From positions 1 through 32,564 of the forward strand of contig WHTY01000057.1 of assembly GCA_009377475.1 (NCBI GenBank): a DNA stretch of 32,564 nt. The letters are read 5' to 3'. This document shows, piece by piece, positions 16,712 through 25,673 of this stretch (within the stretch, counting starts at the first letter, position 1; each line of letters opens with the position of its first letter). The translations under genes and the position numbers were made by a program. This stretch comes from Actinophytocola sp. Lineage in GTDB: Bacteria > Actinomycetota > Actinomycetes > Mycobacteriales > Pseudonocardiaceae. A model generated the notes under the pieces. The model saw only the letters and a program-made list of their open reading frames with translations, did no database searches and had not been told where the DNA came from.

Positions 16712-17319
16712 GCATGCGCCGCATCGTCGCCCTCCTCGCCGTGAGCGCGGTCATCACGCTCACGATTGCCGGTTTTCAGCGGGCCGCAAGCACCACGCAG
16801 CCGTCATCGCCTGCCGACGTCGCAGCATTAGTGGAATCTAGTCTGCGATGCCCCACCTGCCAGGGTATGTCCATTGCCGACTCACCCGCACCAGTCGCCG
16901 CCGGAATGCGCAAAATAGTCCAGGAGCAGGCCGCGGCCGGACGGAAGCCCGACGAGATCCGTGCCCAGTTCGTCGACCGCTACGGCGACTGGGTCCTGCT
17001 CACCCCGCCACGGCGCGGGATTGCCTGGCTGCTCTGGTTGCTGCCCGCCGTCACGCTTCTGATGGGGATCGGACTCGTTGCTGTGGTGGCCACCAAACGC
17101 AGGGAGGAGATCCGCACTGACAGTGACGCGGTACTGGCCACTGCGCTCGATGTCTACGCCAGTTATCGCGCTGGTTCTTTCATACCACCGGCGACACCGG
17201 CAGGGGAACGGCTGGAAGCGGCACTGGAGTTGCTGACGTCTGTCGACGAGGAAGGATCCTGTGGCGCAGGTATCGTCCGACGGCAAGCTCTGTCTCAGGT
17301 AGCCGCCGCGCTCCGCTGA
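16708..17319 (+). CDS. ccmH: CcmH/CycL-like protein
   Basis: 203 residues, start ATG at 16708 overlapping the ccmG stop. Signal sequence (VALLAVSAVITLTIAGF), then the CcmH motif LRCPTCQ with Cys48 and Cys51, then helices ending in DRYGDWVLLTPP, and a second membrane segment (WLLWLLPAVTLLMGIGLVAVV). About 60 residues follow. It is longer than short CcmH proteins but lacks the TPR region of CcmI, and no ccmI follows. It ends the ccm run. Confidence 0.9.
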   Translation: MSMRRIVALLAVSAVITLTIAGFQRAASTTQPSSPADVAALVESSLRCPTCQGMSIADSPAPVAAGMRKIVQEQAAAGRKPDEIRAQFVDRYGDWVLLTPPRRGIAWLLWLLPAVTLLMGIGLVAVVATKRREEIRTDSDAVLATALDVYASYRAGSFIPPATPAGERLEAALELLTSVDEEGSCGAGIVRRQALSQVAAALR

Positions 17320-17327
17320 GCATCAGC

Positions 17328-17343
17328 GAACCGGGAGCGGTTC
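17328..17343. terminator. Candidate hairpin after ccmH
   Basis: GAACCG-GGAG-CGGTTC is a perfect 6-bp stem with a 4-base loop beginning nine bases after the ccmH stop. No T-tract follows, so termination function is uncertain. The 118 bases between it and the convergent dioxygenase gene contain a CCGCCGCGGCGG palindrome near 17353 but no gene that I can see. Confidence 0.3.
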
Positions 17344-17461
17344 TGGGGCGATGCCGCCGCGGCGGTCAACTGGACGCGCGAGCCGCGGCGGGTGCTACCT
17401 TCTCAGCTCGTACCGCATCGTCACCGCCCCCGAGCCGAACTCCAGCTGGCTCACGAGCCGA

Positions 17462-18310
17462 TCAGGCTGCCGGCCCGGTCACCGGGGTGCCGTGCTCGAC
17501 GTGGTGAAACCAGCGGTACCGGGTGCTCGGGGCGTGGCTGTCGATGTTGGGGGCACCGCGGCCGGTGTCGATGTCGGCTTGGTGCACGGTGCGGACCTCG
17601 ACCGAGAAGCGGGCCAGGCCGGACTCGTTGGGCACGCTGGCGTGCAGGTGGGTACCGGAGAAGCACAACAGGTCGCCGGGCTGCACGACGACGCATAGCT
17701 CGCGAACGTGCCGCAGGTCGGTTAGCGGCTCGGGAATCACCGGTACGGCGGTGCGCTCCGACGACTCGTTGTGCTGCTGCGCCTTGACGGCCCGGGGACT
17801 CCAGTCGTCGCTCGTGTTGGCGACCGGCTCGGACCAGTGCTCAATGGCGAACCGCAGCGCACGCCCTGTGGTGATCGGATAGATCGGCGTCCACCAGTTC
17901 GTCTGCGCGTGGACGTTGGACGACCAGGTGTCGCGATGCCACCCCGTTCCGGCCGACGCGTGCTCGCTGCCGTGTGGCAACACCCGGAGATGGACCCAGT
18001 CCCAGTAGGCGGCCGACGTGTCCACCCCGGCGTTCGCCAGCGCGGCGCACAGCAGGCCATGTGCTGTCGTGTCCGCACGGACCCGCTGCCGCACGTTGCG
18101 CACGGCGCTGGTGTATGCGGGGCGTGGCAGCTCGAACTGCGCCGTCTCCGGGTTGGCCGTGCCGAATTCGTCCCTGACGAGCTGATCGACGCGATCGCGA
18201 AACGCACCCAATCCCGGCACGGCCGCAAAGATCACCAGATCACCGGCGAATACACGGTCGCCGCGCTGTCGATCGTCCAGCGCGTCGTGGCACACGTGTA
18301 CCCCTGTCAC
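17462..18310 (-). CDS. Fe(II)/2-oxoglutarate dioxygenase-like protein (phytanoyl-CoA dioxygenase type)
   Basis: 282 residues from a GTG at 18310, which has GGAGG six bases upstream. A TTG at 18379 and an ATG at 18328 are in frame but have no ribosome site. The facial-triad pattern is visible as GWHRDTW (HxD) and a distal His in SGTHLHASVPNES, followed by an Arg in the ARFSVEVR strand that would bind 2-oxoglutarate. No signal peptide, so cytoplasmic. It is the last gene downstream of the ABC transporter operon on the same strand, separated by 108 bases, and may oxidise the imported compound or a product of it. Substrate unknown. Confidence 0.72.
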   Translation of the reverse strand: MTGVHVCHDALDDRQRGDRVFAGDLVIFAAVPGLGAFRDRVDQLVRDEFGTANPETAQFELPRPAYTSAVRNVRQRVRADTTAHGLLCAALANAGVDTSAAYWDWVHLRVLPHGSEHASAGTGWHRDTWSSNVHAQTNWWTPIYPITTGRALRFAIEHWSEPVANTSDDWSPRAVKAQQHNESSERTAVPVIPEPLTDLRHVRELCVVVQPGDLLCFSGTHLHASVPNESGLARFSVEVRTVHQADIDTGRGAPNIDSHAPSTRYRWFHHVEHGTPVTGPAA

Positions 18311-18418
18311 GTCGCACCTCCGCAACATCCCGGCATGTGCCCTTCTGTCCAGGATCAGCGGTCGTCGCGCCCAATGCAACGGGTCCGTTCGGCTTGACGG
18401 GACAAACTGACGACTACC

Positions 18419-20068
18419 TCAATGCTGGGGGTGGTGCTCGCCGGGGAGTTTCGGGATCGAGGCGAGCAGCTCGCGCGTGTACGGGTGCTGGGCGTTGTCC
18501 ATGACGTCGTCCGTAGTGCCGTGCTCCACGATCTTTCCCTGGTACATCACGGCGATCCGGTCGGCTAGGTAGCCAACGACGTTGAGGTCGTGAGTGATGA
18601 GCAGGAGGCTCAACGACAGCCGATCTCGCAGTTCCTGCAAGAGGTCGAGAACCGCGGACGCGGCGGACACGTCGAGGCCCGATGTCGGCTCGTCCGCGAC
18701 GATGAAGTCCGGGTGCATGGCCAGCACGCGGGCGATCCCGACCCGGCGTGCCTGCCCGCCCGAGAGCTGGTGGGGGTACTTCGTGGCCTGCTCGACGGGG
18801 AGATGCACGAGCTCGAGCAGGTCCGTCACCGCGTAGCGCTGGTCGCGAGGGGTCCGGTTGATCCGGTATGGCTCGGTGACCAGCTGGTCGACGCGCATCC
18901 GAGGGCTCAGCGAGCCGTACGGCTCCTGGAAGATCATCTGCAGTCGCCGCCGCCGGCGCCGCCATTCGCCACGGCCGAGCGTGGCGAGGTCCGTGCCGTC
19001 GAAATTGACCACGCCGCTTGTGATCGGAGCCAGCCGCAGTAAGGCTTTGCCGAGCGTCGTCTTGCCCGAGCCGGACTCACCCACGAGGCCTACGATCTCG
19101 CCGCGGTCGAGCGTCAGGTCGACCCCGTCGACCGCGGTGACCACCTGCTGCTCCTTGTCGGTAAGCCTGCCAAGTAGCGGGCGCTGTCCGTGGAAATGAA
19201 CGTGCAGGTCCCGGATCTCGAGCAACGGGTGCCGCGAGGTCCGGTCGGCCACCTCGGCACGCGGCGCGCCATGCCGTGACGGTATGGCGGCGAGCAGCTT
19301 GCGTGTGTAGGGATGCTGCGGTCGGATGAGGACGTCGTCGGCCGATCCGCTCTCGACAACGCGACCGTTGTAGAGCACCGAGACCTGGTGTGCCATTTCC
19401 GCGATGACGCCCATGTCGTGGGAGATGAACACGAGCGCGGTTCCTTCTTCGCGGCACAGCGTTTTCAGCAGGTCCAGGATCTGCGCCTGGAGGGTGACAT
19501 CAAGGGCCGATGTCGCCTCGTCGCAGATGAGCACGTCCGGCTCGAGCAGCAGGACGGTCGCGATCATGATGCGTTGCAGCATGCCGCCGGAGAACTGGTG
19601 GGGGTAGTCGTCGATTCTGCGCTCCGCGTCAGCGATCCCGACCCGCTCGAGCATCTGGACCGCACGTTGCCGGAGCGTGTCGGTCCGCTGCCTGCCGTCC
19701 TCGGTGTGGGCGCGTTGCGCGTTGATCATCTGGCTTGAGATGCGGAATGTGGGATTCAGGCTGGTGACCGGATCCTGGAAGATCATGCCAATCCTCCGGC
19801 CGCGGATCCGCCGGAGAGTCTCCTCTGGGAGCGCGAACAGGTCGCGGCCCTGCAGGACCAGACTGCCGGAGCCGACCTTGGCGTTCGGCGGGAGTAGCCG
19901 CATCATCGCGGAACCCAGTGTCGACTTGCCAGAACCGGACTCACCCACCACGCCTACGACGCCTCCGGCGGGCACGTCGAGGCTGATGTCGTGTAGGGCC
20001 TCGATGGTTCCTGACTTCACGAGGTAGTGGACGTGGAGTCCTTCGACGCGGAGCACGGGCTCAGCCAC
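18419..20068 (-). CDS. Fused dipeptide/oligopeptide ABC transporter ATP-binding protein (DppD-DppF type)
   Basis: 549 residues carrying two complete ATPase domains. The first has GESGSGKST near 40-48, FSGGM as the signature region and LICDEATSALD as Walker B. The second (from about residue 280) has GESGSGKTT, LSGGQARR and IVADEPTSGLD. Each is followed by the HPYTRxLLA block that marks oligopeptide-type ATPases. GTG start overlaps the end of the permease gene by 8 bases. It energises uptake through the two adjacent permeases. Confidence 0.93.
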   Translation of the reverse strand: MAEPVLRVEGLHVHYLVKSGTIEALHDISLDVPAGGVVGVVGESGSGKSTLGSAMMRLLPPNAKVGSGSLVLQGRDLFALPEETLRRIRGRRIGMIFQDPVTSLNPTFRISSQMINAQRAHTEDGRQRTDTLRQRAVQMLERVGIADAERRIDDYPHQFSGGMLQRIMIATVLLLEPDVLICDEATSALDVTLQAQILDLLKTLCREEGTALVFISHDMGVIAEMAHQVSVLYNGRVVESGSADDVLIRPQHPYTRKLLAAIPSRHGAPRAEVADRTSRHPLLEIRDLHVHFHGQRPLLGRLTDKEQQVVTAVDGVDLTLDRGEIVGLVGESGSGKTTLGKALLRLAPITSGVVNFDGTDLATLGRGEWRRRRRRLQMIFQEPYGSLSPRMRVDQLVTEPYRINRTPRDQRYAVTDLLELVHLPVEQATKYPHQLSGGQARRVGIARVLAMHPDFIVADEPTSGLDVSAASAVLDLLQELRDRLSLSLLLITHDLNVVGYLADRIAVMYQGKIVEHGTTDDVMDNAQHPYTRELLASIPKLPGEHHPQH

Positions 20069-20954
20069 GGGTCACTCCTCGCGTTCCTGCCAGTCGTGGG
20101 TCGAGGTAGTCGCGCAGCGACTCCCCGAGCAAGGTAAAGCCCAGCGTCGTCAGCGCCAGCGCGATCGCGGGTACCAGTAGTGGGAACGGCGTAGCCCACA
20201 CCCGCTCGAACCCGTCGGCGAGCATCACACCCCAGGACGGTTCCGGTGGCGGCACACCAAGTCCGAGGAACGACAGTCCCGATGAGATGGTGACCGCCAC
20301 GGGAATGTTGATCGCCATCAGGATGAACAGCGGGGCGATGATATTCGGCACGACGTGTCTGGTGAGGACCCGCAGATTGCCCGCGCCGAGTGAACGTTCG
20401 GCCTCGATGTACGGCTGCTCCCGCACGACGAACACCGATGCGCGGGCCATCCGTGCGTAGGCGGGCGCGAAGGTGACCGCGATGACCAACGTGACGTTCT
20501 GCTGGGAGGGGCCTGCCAGCGCGAGCAGCGCGAGCGCGAGGACGACGGCGGGAAACGCCTGCATGCTGTCCATGAGAACGACGAGCACGCGGTCGGTTCG
20601 CCCGCCGACGTACCCGGCTACCGCGCCGATCAGCAGCCCGATGGCGAGCGCGATGAGCCCGGCGGGGATCGCGACGGACATCTCCACCCGCGCGCCGAAC
20701 ACCGCTCTGGTGAACAGGTCCCGGCCGAGTGGGTCGGTCCCGAGCCAATGCTCGCCAGATGGGCCCTGCAGCCGCGCGGCGATGTCCTGCGCCAGTGGGT
20801 CGTACGGCGTGACGAACGGGGCGAAGGCGACCGCGATCAGGACGAGACCGACCAGTATCAGCGAGAGCAGACCCATCCAGGACGATGCGACCCCCCGGAC
20901 CACGTCAAGGGAGCCCCGCGCGCCGCGGCGGACCGACTCGGCTATCGCGGTCAT
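20061..20954 (-). CDS. ABC transporter permease, DppC type
   Basis: 297 residues with an N-terminal membrane segment followed by the DppC-type motif DPLAQDIAARLQGPSGEHWLGTDPLGRDLFTR. Five further hydrophobic segments follow, and the EAA-type loop lies around ERSLGAGNLRVLTRHVVPN. It overlaps the upstream DppB-type gene by 4 bases and the ATPase gene by 8, so the three are translated together. Imported substrate is probably a peptide or related compound. Confidence 0.93.
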   Translation of the reverse strand: MTAIAESVRRGARGSLDVVRGVASSWMGLLSLILVGLVLIAVAFAPFVTPYDPLAQDIAARLQGPSGEHWLGTDPLGRDLFTRAVFGARVEMSVAIPAGLIALAIGLLIGAVAGYVGGRTDRVLVVLMDSMQAFPAVVLALALLALAGPSQQNVTLVIAVTFAPAYARMARASVFVVREQPYIEAERSLGAGNLRVLTRHVVPNIIAPLFILMAINIPVAVTISSGLSFLGLGVPPPEPSWGVMLADGFERVWATPFPLLVPAIALALTTLGFTLLGESLRDYLDPRLAGTRGVTRG

Positions 20955-21910
20955 GTGGCACTCCCTGCCTTTTCCACCCTGATCCTGGGATCAAGGAAGC
21001 GGTAGGAGATGTCGGCCGCCAGGTTCGCCACAACGTACAGCAGCGTGATGACGAGCACGCCACCGCGGACAACCGGGAAGTTGCGTTGCTCGATCGACTC
21101 GACGATCAGCGAACCGAGACCCGGCCGGGAGAAAATGACCTCCACGAACACCGCGCCGCCGAGGAGGTCACCCAGGCTGACTCCGAGTAACGCCACGGTG
21201 GGAACGATGGCGTTCTTCAACGCGTACCGGTACGCGACGAACCGCTCGTGCAGGCCGAGGGAGCGGGCCGCCCGGATGTAGTTGGCGCCCATCACCTCGA
21301 GCATGCTGCTGCGCACGATGCGGGCCAGGTACCCGATCCATACCAACGCCAGCGCGGAGGCCGGGAGGATCATGTGCTGCACGTAGTCGACCGGCTCATT
21401 GAGATCGCCGACTCCTGACGTCGGCAGGACGCCGAGCACGACCGGAAAGATCAGCAGCAGCAACAGGCCGGTGACGTACGAGGGCATGGTGATCAGCGAC
21501 ACCGAGGCGAAGCTGGTGATGGTGTCCATGATGCTTCCTGGCTTCGTCGCCGCATAGACACCGAGCGGGATGCCGACGAGCGCGGCGAAACCGAGCGCCG
21601 CGAACGCCAGGACGATCGTGTGCGGCACGGAGGTGGCCAGGATATGGGTCACCGGCTGATGCGAGACGAAGTCGGTGCCGAGATCGCCTTGGGCGGCATT
21701 CCAGAAGAACGATGCCACCTGCTCCCACACTGGCTGGTCGAGCCCCATCTCGCGACGCACTTCGGCGGCGAACTCGGGACTCGCCCTCGGTCCCATCACC
21801 AGCGTCACTGGATCCCCGGGGACGATGTTGACCAGGAGTCCCAGGAAAGCGAGCACGACGACGACCACCGCGAGGGTCATCCCCAGCCGCCAGATGAGGT
21901 ACCGGACCAT
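20951..21910 (-). CDS. ABC transporter permease, DppB type
   Basis: 319 residues beginning MVRYLIWRLG, the standard DppB N-terminus. It has the conserved NIVPGDPV segment, six hydrophobic segments, and the EAA-loop stretch RAARSLGLHERFVAYRYALKN before the last membrane helices. Stop overlaps the DppC-type start. The gene lies nine bases after the binding-protein stop. It pairs with the DppC-type subunit as a heterodimeric channel. Confidence 0.93.
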   Translation of the reverse strand: MVRYLIWRLGMTLAVVVVVLAFLGLLVNIVPGDPVTLVMGPRASPEFAAEVRREMGLDQPVWEQVASFFWNAAQGDLGTDFVSHQPVTHILATSVPHTIVLAFAALGFAALVGIPLGVYAATKPGSIMDTITSFASVSLITMPSYVTGLLLLLIFPVVLGVLPTSGVGDLNEPVDYVQHMILPASALALVWIGYLARIVRSSMLEVMGANYIRAARSLGLHERFVAYRYALKNAIVPTVALLGVSLGDLLGGAVFVEVIFSRPGLGSLIVESIEQRNFPVVRGGVLVITLLYVVANLAADISYRFLDPRIRVEKAGSAT

Positions 21911-21919
21911 GTGGCGGCC

Positions 21920-23551
21920 TCAGGCCGTGAACGTCCAGGCCCGGTACTTCGCGTACCGCTGGGTGATCAGGGACGGTTCCAGGTCGGATGAGTGAGCGTA
22001 GTGGTTCGTCCGATACATCACCCAGTGGGCGACGGCTTCCTCATCCATCAGCTCCTGCATCTCGATGTACATCTCATGTCGCTTGTCCTCGTCGAGCTCG
22101 ACGAGGGCTTCGTCGTGCAGCCGGTCGAACTCCTTATTGGACCATGACATGAAGTTCCAGTCCCCGACCTGGTCACTGGTGAACCACACCGTTGCCCACG
22201 ACGGATCGGCCTGGTTGCTGAAGGACTCGTAGAACATCTGCAGTGACTTGACCTGCTCGTGCAGCTGGTCGCCCGGGTACTTCTTGATCGAGACGTTGAT
22301 GCCGATGGGGGCCAGGTTCTGCTGGGCGATCTCCGCGATCGCGTCGGAGCCCGGTTCGTCACGGATCCCGAACTCCATGTCGAATCCGCCGCCAGCTTGG
22401 TCGAGCTGCTGTTTCGCTGCCTGCTGGTCGGGCTGGTGGCGAGGTGCGTCCTCCCAGTGGCCGATGGGCATGTCGGGGGAGATGAGCGCATGGGCGCGCC
22501 GGGTCTCGCCGTCGAACGCGGCCGCCAGCATCGACTCGACGTCGAGCGCCTGCCGGATCGCCCGGCGCACGCGCACGTCGGACAGTTTCGGATGGGTGAC
22601 GTTGAACCCGATCCAGGCATAGTCGAGGGTTGGTTGGGTGGTCACCTCGAACGCGTCGTCGCTCTTGAACCGCTTGGTCGACGAGTACGCGACCTGGCCG
22701 ATATCCAGGTCACCGGTCTCGACGGCGATGTCGGCTGAGTTGTCGTCGGAAATGGGCCTGAACTCGATCTCCCGCCACTGCGGCTCGCCCGCCCAGTCCG
22801 GCGCCCAGTCTTGCCAGTTGTCGAACCGCCGCACCAGTACGCTCCTGCCCCGCTCCCACCGGACGAACTCGAACGGACCGCTGCCGATGGGGTTGGTGGC
22901 GAAATCGTCGCCGAGCTCCTCGGCGGCCGCCTTGGAGATGACGGCACCCGCGTTGCCGGGCAGCGTGGTGTGAAAGAGCGGAGCGAACGGCTCGCTCAGC
23001 TTGATCACGCCGGTGTACTTGCCGGTGACCTCCACCTCCTCCAACGTCTTCCAGTCGCCCTTGTAGGTCGACTCGATGTCGGGCTTGGTCAGACCGGCGA
23101 TACGCTCGAAGGAGTACTTGACGTCCTCCGCGGTGACCTCGCCGTAGCCGCCGTGGAACCGCACGCCCTCTCGCAGCGTGAACTCATGGGTCAGGCCGTC
23201 GTCCGACGAGGTGATCTCCTCGGCCAGGTCGTTGACGGGTTCGTCGCTGCCCGCCCGGTACGTGACAAGGTTCTGCGCGACACAGATCAAGACCGCGTCC
23301 TCGTCCCCCGACGTCAGGAAGGCGGGATCGAGTGTCTCGATGTCCTTCATCAGGCGGAGCGTGAGCGTGTCGTCGGCGCCCCCGCCGCCACCTGCCGTGT
23401 CGCCGCCGTCACACCCCGACAGAATCTGGGAGCCGCCAATAGCGGCGAGCAGCAGCCCACTCCCTCTGAAGAGGTCCCGGCGAGACCAGGTCGTGGGTAG
23501 ATCCGCGGTCGCCGCGGCGCGCTGTGCGATCTTTGGTTTCTGGGAACCCAT
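21920..23551 (-). CDS. ABC transporter solute-binding lipoprotein, family 5 (oligopeptide type)
   Basis: 543 residues. Twin-arginine motif SRRDLF at 23-28 followed by a hydrophobic stretch and the lipobox LSGC with lipidated Cys47, so a Tat-exported lipoprotein. A Gly-rich linker precedes the family 5 fold, with the typical block RLMKDIETLDPAF, then DGLTHEFTLREGVRFHGG and ETGDLDIGQVAYS. The C-terminal MQELMDEEAVAHWVMYR matches the end of dipeptide-binding proteins. Ligand specificity cannot be read by eye; the neighbouring hydrolase suggests a peptide-like or ester substrate. Confidence 0.93.
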   Translation of the reverse strand: MGSQKPKIAQRAAATADLPTTWSRRDLFRGSGLLLAAIGGSQILSGCDGGDTAGGGGGADDTLTLRLMKDIETLDPAFLTSGDEDAVLICVAQNLVTYRAGSDEPVNDLAEEITSSDDGLTHEFTLREGVRFHGGYGEVTAEDVKYSFERIAGLTKPDIESTYKGDWKTLEEVEVTGKYTGVIKLSEPFAPLFHTTLPGNAGAVISKAAAEELGDDFATNPIGSGPFEFVRWERGRSVLVRRFDNWQDWAPDWAGEPQWREIEFRPISDDNSADIAVETGDLDIGQVAYSSTKRFKSDDAFEVTTQPTLDYAWIGFNVTHPKLSDVRVRRAIRQALDVESMLAAAFDGETRRAHALISPDMPIGHWEDAPRHQPDQQAAKQQLDQAGGGFDMEFGIRDEPGSDAIAEIAQQNLAPIGINVSIKKYPGDQLHEQVKSLQMFYESFSNQADPSWATVWFTSDQVGDWNFMSWSNKEFDRLHDEALVELDEDKRHEMYIEMQELMDEEAVAHWVMYRTNHYAHSSDLEPSLITQRYAKYRAWTFTA

Positions 23552-23588
23552 CGATGTTCACCTCTTCACTCGGGGCAGTCCTGTCCGA

Positions 23589-25670
23589 TCACGTCAGGTT
23601 CCTGGGTGTGCTGAAGCGCCACTCCCGCTGGAATGCGACCTCCTCACCGTGATACGCGGTCAGGTCGGTGCGGACGTGGAAGAAGTCCTTGTCACAGGCC
23701 AGCCTGCCGTTCGCGACTACGCTCGCGCGCCAGTCACCTCGGGAGAGTTCGATCGCACGTTCGGAGGAGACGACCGCCGATGTGGGGTCGTTGTCGAGGA
23801 TGTCGAAAATGTCGCGGTAGGACGTGTGGTACCGCATCGGCTTGCCGAACTCCTCCCGGACATAGCCATCGGCGTTCTCGTACACCGTGGTTACCCGCCC
23901 GGTGACCAGGTCGTGAGTTACTTCACCGTGCTCTGATACCCCGATGCGCTCATGTTCAAACGGTCGCCGCTGCTCTGGCGCGCCGAACGGGATGGCTGGG
24001 GCGTCCGCGCTAGCGGTTCGCGTCGGCAGGTGGATGTGCGAACCGGGAAAGTGGACGGTCACGCGCGCGGGTTCGGGGGAGGGCCACACCACCGGCCAGC
24101 ACGTCGGTGCGAGTGCGATCCGGAGTCGGTGGCCCGGCGGAACCGCGTACCCGATGGCGTGGAGCGGGAACCGCACCCGGTATCGCTGACCGGGCAGCAG
24201 GGGATCAGGGTGCTGGTGGCCGTCGCGATGGGTCAGGTTGAGCACCCCGCGGGTGATGAGTGTGACCGACCCGTCCGGCCTGACATCACAGACGCGCACC
24301 GCGACGAGGGCGTCCGGGCGGTCCGAGCTGACATCCAACTCCGCTTCGGGGATGCCGAGGATCTCGGTTCGCTCGGTCAACGGTTCGGTGTCGAAGCACG
24401 TGGCTACGGCGTCGTCCTTGCGCTGGTCCACCGCGAGTTCGTAGCCCTTGCCCCGGGAGACGGAGCGGCCGCCGTGGACGCCGTGCGACTGCACCGGCGC
24501 GAGTTCCACGGCAGATGGTGAGACCTGCTCGCCAAGTACGGCACCGAAAGCCGCGGTCGCCGGGCTGAGGGTGAGTCGACGCATTTCGACGTTGGCCGAT
24601 GGCCAGCCGTCCTCGACCACCCAGCGACCCGGTCGCTGGTCGTAGTACGCCCTTGGCGGCACCGAATCCTGCATCCAGGCGTAGACCGTCGGTTCCTCGT
24701 CGATGCCGTTGGGCTGGTCCTTGAGCCAGCGGTCCCACCAGCGCAACACCTCCTGCAGGAACCCGATCCGCGGACCGGGCACCGCGGTGTGTGGCCACGC
24801 GTGCGCCCACGGCCCGACCACCGCCCTGCGCGGCACCTCGAGCGAACGCAGCATCCGGAACACGGCATCGCGATAGGCGTCCGCCCAGCCGCCGACGAGT
24901 AGAACAGGGCACCGGATCGAGGCCGGGTTCTCGCAGACCGAGCCGTGCCGCCAGTACTCGTCGCGATGCTGGTGTTCGAGCCACGTCTTCACGAACGGCG
25001 GGGTCCGGTCGAGCCGGTGCCGCCAGACGGGCAACCAGTCGTCGCCCCACACTTCCGGCTCCGGCGGCTGCGCGTTGCGCGCGAGCATCGTCGTCGCCCA
25101 CGGCAACTCCTGGTCGGCCAGTAGCGCCCCACCCCAGTAGTGCACATCGTCGGCGTATCGATCGTCGGTGGAGCCAAGCGTGACCACCGCATGCAGGTGT
25201 GACGGCCCGCGGGCCGCGATCTGCAGACCGTTGAAGCCGCTCCAGGACAGCCCGATCATCCCGACCCTGCCCGGGCACCAGGGCTGCGCGGCGATCCAGT
25301 CGATGCACGCGAGACCGTCGTCGAGCTCGCGCTGGGTGTACTCGTCGGTGATGACGCCCTCGGAGTTACCGGTGCCGCGAACGTCGACCCGGACGACCGC
25401 GTACCCGTGCCCGGCGAACCACGGCGCCACAGCGGCGTCGCGCAACGCTGTGCCGTCGCTCTTGCGGTAGGGCGACAGCTCCATGACGCCGGGGACGGGC
25501 TGGGAATCAGCGTCGGTGGGTAGCCAGACGCTGGCGGACAGCCGGACCCCGTCTGGCATGGGAATCCACACGTCCCGCAGCTGCCTGACACCCCGGGGAA
25601 GCTCGTCTGGACCGCGCTCGGTGAGGCTTGCAATCCCTGGGTTGCTGACATCGCGCAACACCTGATGCAT
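23589..25670 (-). CDS. CocE/NonD family hydrolase (X-Pro dipeptidyl-peptidase S15-like)
   Basis: 693 residues from the ATG at 25670. The open frame extends upstream, but that part overlaps the divergent regulator and lacks family features. IPMPDGVRLSASVWLP is the standard CocE opening, and RVDVRGTGNSEG is the next block. The nucleophile motif is GLSWSG with Ser142. Later blocks match the alpha/beta-hydrolase and the C-terminal jelly-roll (PGHRLRIALAP, VTVHFPGSHIHLP). There is no signal peptide, so it acts in the cytoplasm on imported substrate. It is first in the operon, 37 bases before the binding-protein gene. It is longer than cocaine esterase. There is no ribosome site before the ATG, so a leaderless transcript is possible. 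Confidence 0.88.
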   Translation of the reverse strand: MHQVLRDVSNPGIASLTERGPDELPRGVRQLRDVWIPMPDGVRLSASVWLPTDADSQPVPGVMELSPYRKSDGTALRDAAVAPWFAGHGYAVVRVDVRGTGNSEGVITDEYTQRELDDGLACIDWIAAQPWCPGRVGMIGLSWSGFNGLQIAARGPSHLHAVVTLGSTDDRYADDVHYWGGALLADQELPWATTMLARNAQPPEPEVWGDDWLPVWRHRLDRTPPFVKTWLEHQHRDEYWRHGSVCENPASIRCPVLLVGGWADAYRDAVFRMLRSLEVPRRAVVGPWAHAWPHTAVPGPRIGFLQEVLRWWDRWLKDQPNGIDEEPTVYAWMQDSVPPRAYYDQRPGRWVVEDGWPSANVEMRRLTLSPATAAFGAVLGEQVSPSAVELAPVQSHGVHGGRSVSRGKGYELAVDQRKDDAVATCFDTEPLTERTEILGIPEAELDVSSDRPDALVAVRVCDVRPDGSVTLITRGVLNLTHRDGHQHPDPLLPGQRYRVRFPLHAIGYAVPPGHRLRIALAPTCWPVVWPSPEPARVTVHFPGSHIHLPTRTASADAPAIPFGAPEQRRPFEHERIGVSEHGEVTHDLVTGRVTTVYENADGYVREEFGKPMRYHTSYRDIFDILDNDPTSAVVSSERAIELSRGDWRASVVANGRLACDKDFFHVRTDLTAYHGEEVAFQREWRFSTPRNLT

Positions 25671-25673
25671 AAT
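25645..25673 (+). promoter_or_regulatory. Candidate promoter for the IclR regulator gene
   Basis: CTGACA (25645-25650), a 17-base spacer, then CATAAT (25668-25673), pointing toward the regulator. Both boxes are close to the sigma-70 consensus. The -10 box lies over the start codon of the divergent hydrolase and touches the palindrome at 25672-25684. Confidence 0.4.
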
